In this document: piece after piece, positions 9,019 to 17,746 of the stretch
Layout of the letters: the number at the start of each line of letters is the position of its first letter
Position numbering within the stretch: the stretch's first letter is position 1
NCBI RefSeq assembly: GCF_030433675.1
Contig: NZ_JAROCB010000002.1
Coordinates: 1 to 64,000 of the forward strand
Direction of reading: 5' to 3'
Source: Leifsonia virtsii
GTDB lineage: Bacteria > Actinomycetota > Actinomycetes > Actinomycetales > Microbacteriaceae
Length of the DNA: 64,000 bases
The notes under the pieces: generated by a model
What the model saw: the letters and a program-made list of their open reading frames with translations, nothing else
Database searches by the model: none
What the model was told of the DNA's origin: nothing
Made by a program: the position numbers and the translations under genes

Positions 9019-9035
9019 GTGTGCATCACGCACAC
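9019..9035. promoter_or_regulatory. Candidate operator, TGTGC-N5-GCACA family, site 2
   Basis: GTGTGC-ATCAC-GCACAC, a perfect 6+5+6 palindrome 88 bases before the glutamine-synthetase-like gene, the first gene of the P450 operon. It is one of five related sites; the GAF/PucR regulator encoded at 17747-19486 is the obvious candidate binder. Confidence 0.55.
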
Positions 9036-9122
9036 AACGTCGGTCGGCGCCCGCCGTAGCTTCACTAACGATTCACCTTTGGAACAACCGCGACACTGAA
9101 GCCGGAAAGAAAGGCTGCATCT

Positions 9123-10511
9123 ATGAACAAAGAGGTTCTGATCGACGACCCGAAGCGCTACGTCGAATCATTCGTCAAAGAGCACGACATCAAGGTCATC
9201 AAGCTCGGTGCGGTGGACATCGACGGATTGTGGCGCGGCAAGCGGCTCTCAGCCCAGTACTTCGTCGAAGCGGCGTACTCCGCAGGCACGAACATCTGCA
9301 ACATCCTTTTCGGCTGGGACATCGAGGACGCATCGATCTCGGACCTCACGTTCACCGGATGGCACACCGGCTACCCGGATGTGAACCTTCGCCCCGACCT
9401 CTCCACCCTCCGCACGGTTCCCGGCGAGCCCGGCGTAGCGTCCGTCATCTGCGACATCTACCAGCCCGACGGATCACTGCTGCCCATCTCGCCCCGGCAG
9501 GTACTGCAGCGGGTCGTGGAACGCTCGAACAATCTGGGTTACGCCCCGATCTGCGCCTACGAGTTCGAGTTCTACCTGTTTGAGGGAACCGCGCGTGAAC
9601 TCTCGCGTCGCTCCTGGCGTGACCTCGAGCCGATCTCGACCGGCAACCACACGTACAGCGTCTACCGAGACACCGGCTCCGATCACGTCATCGGGCTGAT
9701 CCGTGACAGGCTCGCCGATCAGGGCGTCTTCATCGAGGCCAGCAACAGCGAGCACGGAGCGGGTCAGTTCGAGGTCAACATCCACTACGGCGACGCTCTG
9801 CGGGCAGCCGACAGCGCCCTCGTGTTGAAGAACACCGTCAAGGAGATCGCGGCCCAGCACGGGCTGACCGCATCGTTCATGGCGAAGGTGAACAAGAACC
9901 ACGCCGGTTCCTCCGGGCACGTCCACCAGAGCCTCGTGAGCGAAGCTGGCGGTGAGGCGCTCTTCGCCAATCCAGGCAACCCCGCTGAGCTCAGCGAGCT
10001 GGGTATGGCCTACCTGGCCGGCCTGGTCTCCGGCACCCGCGATCTCACCGCCATCTACCTGCCCACCATCAACTCCTACAAGCGAGTCGAGGGCGGCCAA
10101 TGGGCCGGATCCAGCTCCACCTGGGGCCTCGACAACCGGACCGTCGCCATCCGCAGCATCCCGTCCGCCGGCCCCGCTGCCCGGGTCGAAAACCGAGTCG
10201 CAGGCGCGGACGCGAACCCATACCTCGTCCTGGCGGCGAACATCGCCTCCGGGCTCAGCGGCATCGAGCAGAAACTGACGCCACCGCCGGCTGTCATCGG
10301 CAACGCGTACGAGAAGGACACCGACGCCTCCCTGCGGCTGCCGAACTCGTTGGAGCCGGCCACGGAGGTCTTCGCGGAGAGCGCCCTGGCGAAGGAGTAC
10401 TTCGGCGAGGAGTTCGTCCGCCACTACGCGGAGACGCGCCGGTGGGAGGTTCGCCAGTTCCACACCGCGGTCACCGACTGGGAAGTCGCCCGCTACCTCG
10501 AGCACATCTAA
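9123..10511 (+). CDS. Glutamine synthetase-like gamma-glutamylamide ligase
   Basis: A 462-residue type I glutamine synthetase fold, shorter than true GlnA1 because the adenylylation-loop region is absent. Active-site blocks are present: EFEFYLFE (metal ligands), EHGAGQFEVN, GSSGHVHQSL (metal/ATP), then NSYKRVEGGQW and TVAIR. Relatives such as PuuA, IpuC and the aniline enzyme TdnQ/AtdA1 join glutamate to an amine other than ammonia at the expense of ATP. The neighbours (a permease, a C26 gamma-glutamyl hydrolase, a P450) point to such a role rather than nitrogen assimilation. The substrate amine is unknown. The ATG at 9123 follows GGAAAGAAAGG. It heads a plus-strand operon that runs to at least 14547. 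Confidence 0.9.
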   Translation: MNKEVLIDDPKRYVESFVKEHDIKVIKLGAVDIDGLWRGKRLSAQYFVEAAYSAGTNICNILFGWDIEDASISDLTFTGWHTGYPDVNLRPDLSTLRTVPGEPGVASVICDIYQPDGSLLPISPRQVLQRVVERSNNLGYAPICAYEFEFYLFEGTARELSRRSWRDLEPISTGNHTYSVYRDTGSDHVIGLIRDRLADQGVFIEASNSEHGAGQFEVNIHYGDALRAADSALVLKNTVKEIAAQHGLTASFMAKVNKNHAGSSGHVHQSLVSEAGGEALFANPGNPAELSELGMAYLAGLVSGTRDLTAIYLPTINSYKRVEGGQWAGSSSTWGLDNRTVAIRSIPSAGPAARVENRVAGADANPYLVLAANIASGLSGIEQKLTPPPAVIGNAYEKDTDASLRLPNSLEPATEVFAESALAKEYFGEEFVRHYAETRRWEVRQFHTAVTDWEVARYLEHI

Positions 10512-10542
10512 CCAAACCGATCCGAGCACGAAGGAATAACAC

Positions 10543-11307
10543 ATGAGCAACCGACTCGAAGGCCGTTACGCCGCCGTCACGGGCGCCGCTTCCGGCAACG
10601 GCCGCGCCATCGCCGAGAAGCTGCTGGCCGACGGCGCCACCCTGGCCGCCATCGACCTCAACGCCGATGCACTGAACAGCGTCTTCGGCGACCGCCCCGA
10701 AGTCCTGCAGGTACAGGCGAACGTCGCCGACGAGGACTCGGTCAAGGCCGGCTTCGCCCAGATCGCAGACGCATTCGGCCGGCTCGACGTCCTGGTGAAC
10801 AACGCCGGCATCGTCAAGTTCGGCACGTTCGAGGAGCTCTCCCGCGCCGAATGGGACCAGGTCTTCGCAGTGAACTCGACCGGGCCGTTCCTGGTCTCGC
10901 GCGAGGCTTACGGGTTGCTGCGCGCCGGAGACGGCGACCACACGCGAGCAATCGTAAACATCACCTCCGTCGAAGCCCACATCGTCATCTCGAGCAGCGG
11001 ACACCCGCAGATCCACTACAACGCGTCGAAGGGTGCGCTGCTTCAGCTGACCCGCGCGCTCGCTGTGGAGGCGGCTGCCTCCGGTATCCGCGTGAACGCC
11101 GTTGCACCCGGCTTCATCGAGACGCCCTTCACCGCTGAGGCGCTCGGCAACGAGGACGTGCGCAACTGGCTGCTCGAGCGCACCCCGCTGGGACGCATCG
11201 GCAAGCCGGAAGACGTCGCCAACGGTGTCGCCTTCCTTGCTTCCGACGAGGCGAGCTGGGTCACCGGCACCACGCTGTTCGTCGACGGCGGCTGGACGAT
11301 CTACTGA
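10543..11307 (+). CDS. SDR-family NAD(P) oxidoreductase
   Basis: A 254-residue classical short-chain dehydrogenase/reductase. The cofactor loop is TGAASGNGRAIAE, the NNAG motif is present (VLVNNAGIV), the catalytic YxxxK is YNASKGALL with the preceding serine in ITSVEAH, and the C terminus SWVTGTTLFVDGG is standard. An aspartate after the second strand (AIDLNAD) suggests NAD. It lies 31 bases after the ligase with AAGGAATAAC as ribosome site, and its TGA overlaps the next ATG. It probably oxidises a hydroxyl on the gamma-glutamyl-linked or P450-oxidised intermediate. The substrate cannot be read from sequence. Confidence 0.93.
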   Translation: MSNRLEGRYAAVTGAASGNGRAIAEKLLADGATLAAIDLNADALNSVFGDRPEVLQVQANVADEDSVKAGFAQIADAFGRLDVLVNNAGIVKFGTFEELSRAEWDQVFAVNSTGPFLVSREAYGLLRAGDGDHTRAIVNITSVEAHIVISSSGHPQIHYNASKGALLQLTRALAVEAAASGIRVNAVAPGFIETPFTAEALGNEDVRNWLLERTPLGRIGKPEDVANGVAFLASDEASWVTGTTLFVDGGWTIY

Positions 11308-12026
11308 TGCCCGCGCCGCTCATCGCCGTCAGCGCCGAGCGCAGCGAGCAGCGCTCCGCGTTCGGCCCCCGCGATTCCACCCTCCAGGTGCTCAACTACG
11401 CCGACGCCGTCGTGTCGGCTGGCGGGCGCCCAGCCATCCTGCCCGCCACCGAGACGGTCCCCTCCGATCTACTGGAGGGATTCGACGGACTCCTCCTGAC
11501 CGGAGGTGGAGACCTGTCCCCGGAGATGTACGGCCAGGAGCCCGATGACTCCGTCTACGGCGTCAGCGTGTTCCGAGACCGGTTCGAGACAGCGCTGGTG
11601 GCTGAGGCCCAGCAGCGAGGACTGCCGATCCTCGCCATTTGTCGTGGGCTGCAGCTGATCAACGTCCTCCGCGGCGGCACACTCATCCAGAACCTTGAGG
11701 GGCACTGGCAGACACGGCCCTCCCACGAGCCGGACCACGAAATCGCCGTCGACGCCGGCTCACGGCTCGCCGAGGTCATCGGTGGGACGGTCATGGCCGT
11801 CAACAGCTACCACCATCAGGCGGCGGCAACGCTCGGGCAGGGTCTTCGGGTCACGGCTCGCTCCGGCGAGGTGGTGGAAGCCTTCGAGGACCCCGAGAAT
11901 GACCTGATCGCGGTGCAGTGGCATCCCGAGCACCTGTTCAGCACCTCGGCCGACAACCATGCGCTCTTCGACGACCTGGTCGCCCGGGCCAGCGCCCACA
12001 AAGAAAGGAAACTGGCTAATGTCTGA
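11307..12026 (+). CDS. Peptidase C26 gamma-glutamyl hydrolase (PuuD-like)
   Basis: A 239-residue class I amidotransferase-fold hydrolase of the PuuD/C26 type. The oxyanion region is GLLLTGGGDLSPEMYG, the nucleophile Cys is in ILAICRGLQLINVLRGG, and the triad is completed by His and Glu in VQWHPEHLF. The family-specific VNSYHHQAA is also present. PuuD cleaves gamma-glutamyl-GABA to glutamate and the free amino acid. Here it should remove the glutamyl group added by the ligase two genes upstream. Its start overlaps the SDR stop (TGATG), and its end overlaps the P450 start by eight bases, so all three are translationally coupled. Confidence 0.92.
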   Translation: MPAPLIAVSAERSEQRSAFGPRDSTLQVLNYADAVVSAGGRPAILPATETVPSDLLEGFDGLLLTGGGDLSPEMYGQEPDDSVYGVSVFRDRFETALVAEAQQRGLPILAICRGLQLINVLRGGTLIQNLEGHWQTRPSHEPDHEIAVDAGSRLAEVIGGTVMAVNSYHHQAAATLGQGLRVTARSGEVVEAFEDPENDLIAVQWHPEHLFSTSADNHALFDDLVARASAHKERKLANV

Positions 12027-13194
12027 TCGACACGACCTCGCGGAATTCGACTTCCACGGCAAGGCACTGGATACGATCTTCGACGACTACGAGACGATGC
12101 ACGAGTCGAAGCCGGTTGGGCACAGCTCCAAATACGGCGGCTTCTGGTACATCTCGAAGAGCGACGACATCTTCAACGCCGAGCAGGACCCGGACACATG
12201 GGCAGTCGGGCCGTCGATGCTGCTGCCGTCCTTCGGCACGTCCATGCCGCTCATCCCGATCGACATCGACCCGCCAGCGCATGCCGGCTTCCGCAAGCTG
12301 CTGCTCCCGATGTTCACTCCGATGGCGATCAACAAGCTGGAACCGGGCATGCACACCACAGCGGAGCAGCTTGCCGGCGAGGTGCAGACGGCGTTCCAGC
12401 AGAACGACGTCGTCGATGTCTCGGCTGCCTTCGCTCGCCCCTACCCAACGATCATCTTCAGTCGCCTCGCCGGCTACCCCGAGGCGGACTGGCCGATGTT
12501 CGACCAGTGGATCGACGACATCATCTACGAGCGCACCAAGTCGCCGGAGAAGGCAGAGGCTGCCGGCGACGACCTCATCGCTTACGTCCAGCGCCTGATC
12601 GCTGACATGCGCAATGGTGGAAGCGGCCACGGCATCATGGGAGAACTGCTCGATGCGCAGGTCGACGGCCGGCCGCTTACCGACGATGAACTGATCTCTT
12701 ACGGGTACCTCCTGTTCCTCGCCGGGCTCGACACCACCGCCTGGGCCATCCGCTCCTCGCTCTGGTACCTCGCTGGGAACAAAGAAGCGCAGCAGCTGCT
12801 GCGAAAGGAGTCGGACCGCATCCCTGACGCTGCGGAGGAGTTCCTCCGCACTCTCTCGCCCGTCCAAGCGATGGCCCGCACCTGCAAACAGGACACCACC
12901 GTCAGCGGTCAGGAGATCAAGGCTGGCGAGCGTGTCGTGCTGGTGTTCGGCGCGGGCAACCGCGACCCCGAGGTGTACGAGAAGCCCAACGACATCGACA
13001 TCACGCGCGAAAACAACCGCCATCTCGCCTTCGGCGGTGGCATCCACCGCTGCCTCGGGTCGAACCTGGGCCGCAAGGAGCTGGTGATCTCGCTGGAGCA
13101 CTTCCTTGCGACCATCCCGGAGTTCGAGCTCGCGGAGGACGCGCCGTGGCACGGGGTCGGGTCCCTCCGTATCCGACTGACGGGAGGCAACTGA
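12019..13194 (+). CDS. Cytochrome P450 monooxygenase
   Basis: A 391-residue soluble bacterial P450. The I-helix oxygen-activation motif is FLAGLDTTAW, the ExxR pair is EEFLRTLSP, and the haem ligand Cys is in FGGGIHRCLGSNLGR. It is followed directly by a ferredoxin and a ferredoxin reductase, the class I arrangement. P450s with this ferredoxin-reductase pair next to a glutamine-synthetase-like gene occur in morpholine/piperidine degradation (CYP151, MorABC/PipABC) of mycobacteria, an analogy for hydroxylation of a cyclic or alkyl amine. I cannot assign it to CYP151 by eye. The ATG at 12019 lies eight bases inside the upstream gene and begins MSDRHDLAEFDF. No lesion is visible. Confidence 0.93.
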   Translation: MSDRHDLAEFDFHGKALDTIFDDYETMHESKPVGHSSKYGGFWYISKSDDIFNAEQDPDTWAVGPSMLLPSFGTSMPLIPIDIDPPAHAGFRKLLLPMFTPMAINKLEPGMHTTAEQLAGEVQTAFQQNDVVDVSAAFARPYPTIIFSRLAGYPEADWPMFDQWIDDIIYERTKSPEKAEAAGDDLIAYVQRLIADMRNGGSGHGIMGELLDAQVDGRPLTDDELISYGYLLFLAGLDTTAWAIRSSLWYLAGNKEAQQLLRKESDRIPDAAEEFLRTLSPVQAMARTCKQDTTVSGQEIKAGERVVLVFGAGNRDPEVYEKPNDIDITRENNRHLAFGGGIHRCLGSNLGRKELVISLEHFLATIPEFELAEDAPWHGVGSLRIRLTGGN

Positions 13195-13195
13195 C

Positions 13196-13405
13196 ATGGC
13201 TGAGCTGTGGGTCGACCCCGCACGCTGCCAGGGACACGCGCGGTGCTACATGATCGCACCGGACACCTTCCGGATCGATGACGAGGGCTACGCCCACGTG
13301 ATCGAGGGCCGTGAAAGCTCGTACGAGGAGGAGCACGTCCGCAAGGCGATCCGCACCTGTCCCGAGCGTGCGATCAAAATCCTCGGAGCTGACGGGGAAT
13401 CATGA
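13196..13405 (+). CDS. [3Fe-4S] ferredoxin, P450 redox partner
   Basis: A 69-residue ferredoxin starting one base after the P450 stop. Cysteines lie in CQGHARC and CPERA, giving the CxxxxxC...CP spacing of P450-linked [3Fe-4S] ferredoxins; the histidine in place of the cluster's second cysteine is typical. It shuttles electrons from the reductase encoded next (overlapping ATGA) to the P450. Acidic residues in ESSYEEEH fit docking to basic partners. Confidence 0.92.
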   Translation: MAELWVDPARCQGHARCYMIAPDTFRIDDEGYAHVIEGRESSYEEEHVRKAIRTCPERAIKILGADGES

Positions 13406-14547
13406 GCGGGCAGTTGGTCGTCGTGGGTGCATCGGTCGCCGCGACGGCGCTCATCGAACGGATACGTGAACTCGGGAACCGGGAGCCGATCACCGTCGTC
13501 GACAGCGACCCCGATGCGCCATACGACCGGCCTCCCGTCTCCAAGCACTACCTGGTGGAGGCGGACTCGAGCGACATCGCCGTGGACTGGAGCGACCTTG
13601 ACGTCTCCCTCGTCCGCGCCCACGCAACAGGGGTGGACCCGTCGGCGAAGCTGCTGCTGATCGAGGAGGCGGGGATGAGTCGGAGCATCCCCTTCGAGAA
13701 CCTCGTGATCGCCACCGGGGCCATCCCGGCCCGTCTTCCCATCGAGCCGCCGGACACGCTGGTGCTGCGAAGCGCTGACGATGCGCGTCGGCTCCGGATG
13801 CACACGGAAGGGGGTCGGTCAGTCATCATCATCGGCGCGGGCGCGATCGGGGTCGAGTTGGCGTCGTCCCTCGCTGCGCGCGGATGCACCGCGACTTTGG
13901 TTGATCGCGCAGCCGGACCGCTCGAGCGGCTCCTCGCCGGCCACCTCTCCGCCGAGACAACGGAGTGGCTGGAGTCCGCCGGGGTGCGGTGCGTCTGGAA
14001 AGCCGACATCGCGGCCATCGAGCATGCGGGCGACGGCTGGACCGTCGAACTCCGAGGTGAGGAGACGTTGCGAGCCGACCTTCTGGTCAGCGCGGTCGGC
14101 GCTCGACCCGCTGTCGCGTGGCTGCAGGGCAGCGGTCTGCTCACCGACGGTGCCCTCATCGCCGATGAGGCGGGCAGGGTCGTCGTCGAAGACCAGCCGC
14201 GCGGCGAGGTCTTCGCCATCGGCGACGTGGTGACTCGTCGACACGACGACGGGTCCCTGCAACGCACCGAGAGCTGGGCGGCCGCTCGGCAGCATGCGAC
14301 CCAGCTCGCCGAGGACCTGTGCGGTGCTCAGCGCGGTACGGCGCCTAAGCCCTACTTCTGGACAGAGGTCGCCGGCCGAATGGTCCAGGTTGTCGGTTCT
14401 CTGAGCCCCGACGATGAGCTGGTGCTGGAAACCGCGAACCCAGAGAGGCGATCCGCCCTCTACCGGGCGGCGGGCGCCGGCGAGGACGAGGCGTTCATCG
14501 GCGTGAACGCGCAGCCACGGATAGCGAGAATCCTGATGGGGGCCTGA
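13402..14547 (+). CDS. FAD-dependent ferredoxin reductase
   Basis: A 381-residue pyridine nucleotide-disulfide-type ferredoxin reductase. It has an N-terminal FAD fold (LVVVGASVAATALIE), the conserved DRPPVSK, a second dinucleotide fold for NAD(P)H (VIIIGAGAIGVELASS), and the FAD-contacting VFAIGDV. A C-terminal reductase domain follows (PYFWTEVAGRMVQVVG). It passes NAD(P)H electrons to the adjacent ferredoxin. Its ATG overlaps the ferredoxin TGA. It is slightly shorter than typical relatives but has all domains. A strong hairpin follows the stop. Confidence 0.92.
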   Translation: MSGQLVVVGASVAATALIERIRELGNREPITVVDSDPDAPYDRPPVSKHYLVEADSSDIAVDWSDLDVSLVRAHATGVDPSAKLLLIEEAGMSRSIPFENLVIATGAIPARLPIEPPDTLVLRSADDARRLRMHTEGGRSVIIIGAGAIGVELASSLAARGCTATLVDRAAGPLERLLAGHLSAETTEWLESAGVRCVWKADIAAIEHAGDGWTVELRGEETLRADLLVSAVGARPAVAWLQGSGLLTDGALIADEAGRVVVEDQPRGEVFAIGDVVTRRHDDGSLQRTESWAAARQHATQLAEDLCGAQRGTAPKPYFWTEVAGRMVQVVGSLSPDDELVLETANPERRSALYRAAGAGEDEAFIGVNAQPRIARILMGA

Positions 14548-14563
14548 CCAGCCGATCCGACTG

Positions 14564-14600
14564 CTGAAGGGGCATGTGCGTGCTGCACATGCCCCTTCAG
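14564..14600 (+). terminator. Long perfect hairpin that also holds operator-like site 3
   Basis: CTGAAGGGGCATGTGC (14564-14579) pairs perfectly with GCACATGCCCCTTCAG (14585-14600) around a five-base loop, followed by CTTTG. It lies 17 bases past the ferredoxin reductase stop and is a good terminator. Its apex, ATGTGC-GTGCT-GCACAT (14574-14590), is also a perfect match to the operator-like palindrome seen upstream of other local transcription units, 106 bases before the aldehyde dehydrogenase start. It may act as both. Confidence 0.7.
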
Positions 14601-14696
14601 CTTTGCGTGCTGCGCGCACTCCAAACGCACGCCTGGAGTGTTGGAAAGTGGGGCGAAACGGCGGCGCACCGGTGCCCCCTGTCGAAACGAGGATCG

Positions 14697-16067
14697 ATGA
14701 CGAACCAGACAATTCCCGTGTGGAACCCCGCCACGGAAGCCCAGATCGATTCTGTCCGCGCTTTCTCGAAGGACGAGGTCAACGACGTTGTCGCGCGCGC
14801 CGTGGAGGCGCAGAAGCGCTGGGTGCGGCTGCCCATCAACCGCCGTCAGCAGTTCATGTTCGATCTCGCCGACGCGATCATGGAGCACCGGGAGGAGCTA
14901 GCACGCCTCGAGTCGCAGGATGTCGGCAAGCCCATTCGCGCTGCGCTGGCTGAAGCTGAAAGCGTCGCCGGGGTGTTCCGCTACTACGGCGGGGTTATCG
15001 ACAAGCTCACCGGCGACACCATCCCCGTCGACGGCGGCGTGGCGCTGACGTTCCGGGAGCCGATTGGCGTTGTCGGGGTCATCACCCCGTGGAACTTTCC
15101 GCTTCCGATCGCCAGCTGGAGCATCGCCCCCGCCCTCGCCGCGGGCAACTCGGTCATCGCGAAGCCGGCCAGCATGACGCCGTTGTCGACTCGGCGCCTC
15201 GGCGAGCTCGCCGCCGCCGTCTCTCCGATACCGGATCTTCTCCAGGTCGTGACCGGCAGCGGTGCCGCGGTCGGATCGACCCTGATCGACGACCCGCGAG
15301 TCGGCAAGATCAGCTTCACCGGGTCCACGGAAGTCGGACGCTCCATCTTGACGTCCAGCGCGGCAACGATGAAGCGAGTCACCCTCGAGCTTGGCGGTAA
15401 GTCCGCGAACGTCGTCTTCGCCGATGCCGACATCGAGAAAGCGGCGACCGCCGCGCCCTGGGCAGTGTTCGACAACACCGGTCAGGACTGCTGCGCCCGC
15501 AGCCGCGTGCTGGTGCAACGATCCGCCCTTGATGCGTTCATGGACGCGTTTGTAGACGCGACTCGATCCATGAGGATCGGAGACCCCTCCTCGCACGACA
15601 CTGACCTCGGGCCGCTGGTCTCTGCCGAGCACCGCGACACTGTCCGCTCGTTCCTCGACGACGAACTGGAGGTCGTCTACCGCGGTGAAGAGCCGGACGC
15701 CGCGGGCTTCTGGATGGCACCTCACATCGCGATCGATCCGTCCGGCGCGACGCGTGCGGCACGGGAAGAGATCTTCGGCCCGGTTGCCGTCGTCATCCCG
15801 TTCGATACTGAGGAGGAGGCGGTCCGACTGGCGAACGACTCGATCTACGGCCTGAGCGGCTCCATCTGGACCAATGACATCGGCCGGGCCCTTCGCGTTG
15901 CTCGCGGGATCGAAAGCGGCACCCTCTCCGTCAACTCCAACTCCTCCGTTCGCGTTCAGGTTCCGTTCGGCGGGTTCAAGCAGTCCGGAATGGGCCGCGA
16001 ACTCGGAATGGAAGGCGTCCGCGGGTTCACCGAGCACAAGTCCGTCTTCATCAACACCGCATCATGA
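14697..16067 (+). CDS. Aldehyde dehydrogenase (second)
   Basis: A 456-residue NAD(P)-dependent aldehyde dehydrogenase. Visible are VITPWNFPLPIASW, SVIAKPASMTPL, the glycine motif FTGSTEVGRSI, the base Glu in TLELGGKSANVV and the nucleophile Cys in NTGQDCCARSR. The C-terminal VPFGGFKQSGMGRELG is also canonical. The doubled cysteine at the active site recalls betaine/aminobutyraldehyde-type enzymes, compatible with an amino-aldehyde from amine breakdown, but that is inference. The ATG at 14697 is chosen because the family begins there; the open frame upstream crosses the terminator. Its TGA overlaps the next start, so it is coupled to the diflavin reductase. Confidence 0.93.
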   Translation: MTNQTIPVWNPATEAQIDSVRAFSKDEVNDVVARAVEAQKRWVRLPINRRQQFMFDLADAIMEHREELARLESQDVGKPIRAALAEAESVAGVFRYYGGVIDKLTGDTIPVDGGVALTFREPIGVVGVITPWNFPLPIASWSIAPALAAGNSVIAKPASMTPLSTRRLGELAAAVSPIPDLLQVVTGSGAAVGSTLIDDPRVGKISFTGSTEVGRSILTSSAATMKRVTLELGGKSANVVFADADIEKAATAAPWAVFDNTGQDCCARSRVLVQRSALDAFMDAFVDATRSMRIGDPSSHDTDLGPLVSAEHRDTVRSFLDDELEVVYRGEEPDAAGFWMAPHIAIDPSGATRAAREEIFGPVAVVIPFDTEEEAVRLANDSIYGLSGSIWTNDIGRALRVARGIESGTLSVNSNSSVRVQVPFGGFKQSGMGRELGMEGVRGFTEHKSVFINTAS

Positions 16068-17740
16068 CCATGACACTCGAGATGAACGCCCAGGGCGAGC
16101 AGGAAGGGACTAGCTCCACCGACGCGGCCGAGCTGACCATCCTCTTCGGCAGCCAGACCGGCAACGCCGAGTACCTTGCGCATCAGATCCACCAGAAAGC
16201 GGCCAAGAGCGGCCAGCACGTGGATCTCTTCTCACTTGAGGAATGGCTGCACGCGGGCCCTCCATCAACGAAGCGCCTGCTGATAGTCACGTCCACTCAC
16301 GACAACGGGCACATGCCCGACAACGCTGCGGAGTTCTGGGACTGGCTGCAGGGGCAGGAACCTGGAGCTCTCGACGCTCTGCCGTACGCCGTCCTCTCCA
16401 TCGGCGACTCCATGTATGACGACTTCTGCAAGGCCGGCCACGACATCGACGGCCAGCTGGAGGCGCTCGGGGCCGTGCGGGTGGTGGAAGGAATCGACTG
16501 CGACATCGACTTCGAGTTCAGCGCCGGGAAGTGGTCCGGCCCGGCTGTCGAGCAGCTCCTGGCGGCTGAGCCGTGGAGTGGGACGACGGCATCGGCCGGA
16601 CCGTCCGACGTCGAGGCGCAGACCGGCGGTACTGGGGAGCGCGTTCGGACGGCGAGGATCGTGCACGCGCAGAAGCTGTCGAAGCCGGGATCCGCGAAGT
16701 CGGTGGTTCACTATGAGCTCGCCTTCGACGATGATTTCGAGTACCAGCCGGGCGACTCCCTTGCAGTATTTCCCACCAACCCCGAAAGCCTGGTGGACGA
16801 GTGGATTGCTGTATTCGGCAACCCCGAAGTCGTTGTTCACGAGGAGCCGCGGTCACTGCGTAGCGTGCTGCGGGAGGATGTCGAACTTCGGCTTACTCAC
16901 CCCGGACTTGTCGTCGGACTCTCGCGCCTGAAGCCGGGCAGTGCGGCGGTGCAGCGGATCATCGCCTTGATCCAGTCCGGTGACCGGGAGGAGCTCGACG
17001 CGTGGCTCTGGGGTCGCGACGTCCTCGACGTCCTCACGGACCTCGACTGCCTCGACCTGCCGATCGAAGACATCCTCGACGAGATGAGGCCGCTGCAACA
17101 CCGCGACTACTCCATCGCATCAAGCCCAGCCCTGGACGAGGGGCGCGTCCACCTCACGGTCAACGGCGTCGCATACGAGGGGGCCCGCGGCAGGTATGCC
17201 GGCACGGCAACCGACTTCCTTGCGGCCCGAGCACAAGACGGCGCACCCTTCTCTGTCCGTCGGCTCCCTGCACACGAGTTCCAGCTACCAGCGAGCGACG
17301 TGCCCGTCGTGATGATCGGCCCGGGGGTGGGGGTCGCACCGTTCCGTGCATTCCTTCGCCAGCGGCAGGCAGGGGCCGGGGAAGCGGACAACTGGCTGTT
17401 CTTCGGTGATCAGCATCGAGCCTTCGACTGGCTGTACGAGGAAGAACTCAGCGACCTTCAGGATAAGGGCGCCCTCACCAGACTGAACGTCGCGTTCTCC
17501 CGGGACCAGGCGGAGAAGCACTACGTGCAGGACGAGATCCTCCGCCACGGCGACGAGATCAACGAGTGGATCAACCGAGGCGCGTACATCTTCGTCTGCG
17601 GTGACAAGAACCGGATGGCGCCCGACGTCGATCGCGCGCTGACCACGGTCCTTACCCGGGCGACAGGATCGGAGACCGACGCGCATGCCGCCCTGGCTGC
17701 GCTCAAAGCAGAGGGACGCTACGTCAAGGACGTCTACTGA
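16064..17740 (+). CDS. Diflavin NADPH reductase (CysJ/CPR-like)
   Basis: A 558-residue diflavin reductase. The N-terminal flavodoxin domain (about 20-165) has LFGSQTGNAEYLAHQI and YAVLSIGDSMYDDFC. After a linker comes an FAD domain with RDYSIASSP, then an NADPH domain with VMIGPGVGVAPFRAFL and YIFVCGDKNRMAPDV. It ends KDVY, with the aromatic stacking residue typical of these enzymes. It carries electrons NADPH-FAD-FMN to an acceptor such as a P450 or a sulfite reductase haemoprotein. No sulfite reductase partner is nearby, so a role with the P450 operon is likely. That would give the cluster two electron supplies. The start overlaps the aldehyde dehydrogenase stop. Confidence 0.9.
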   Translation: MTMTLEMNAQGEQEGTSSTDAAELTILFGSQTGNAEYLAHQIHQKAAKSGQHVDLFSLEEWLHAGPPSTKRLLIVTSTHDNGHMPDNAAEFWDWLQGQEPGALDALPYAVLSIGDSMYDDFCKAGHDIDGQLEALGAVRVVEGIDCDIDFEFSAGKWSGPAVEQLLAAEPWSGTTASAGPSDVEAQTGGTGERVRTARIVHAQKLSKPGSAKSVVHYELAFDDDFEYQPGDSLAVFPTNPESLVDEWIAVFGNPEVVVHEEPRSLRSVLREDVELRLTHPGLVVGLSRLKPGSAAVQRIIALIQSGDREELDAWLWGRDVLDVLTDLDCLDLPIEDILDEMRPLQHRDYSIASSPALDEGRVHLTVNGVAYEGARGRYAGTATDFLAARAQDGAPFSVRRLPAHEFQLPASDVPVVMIGPGVGVAPFRAFLRQRQAGAGEADNWLFFGDQHRAFDWLYEEELSDLQDKGALTRLNVAFSRDQAEKHYVQDEILRHGDEINEWINRGAYIFVCGDKNRMAPDVDRALTTVLTRATGSETDAHAALAALKAEGRYVKDVY

Positions 17741-17746
17741 CAACCA

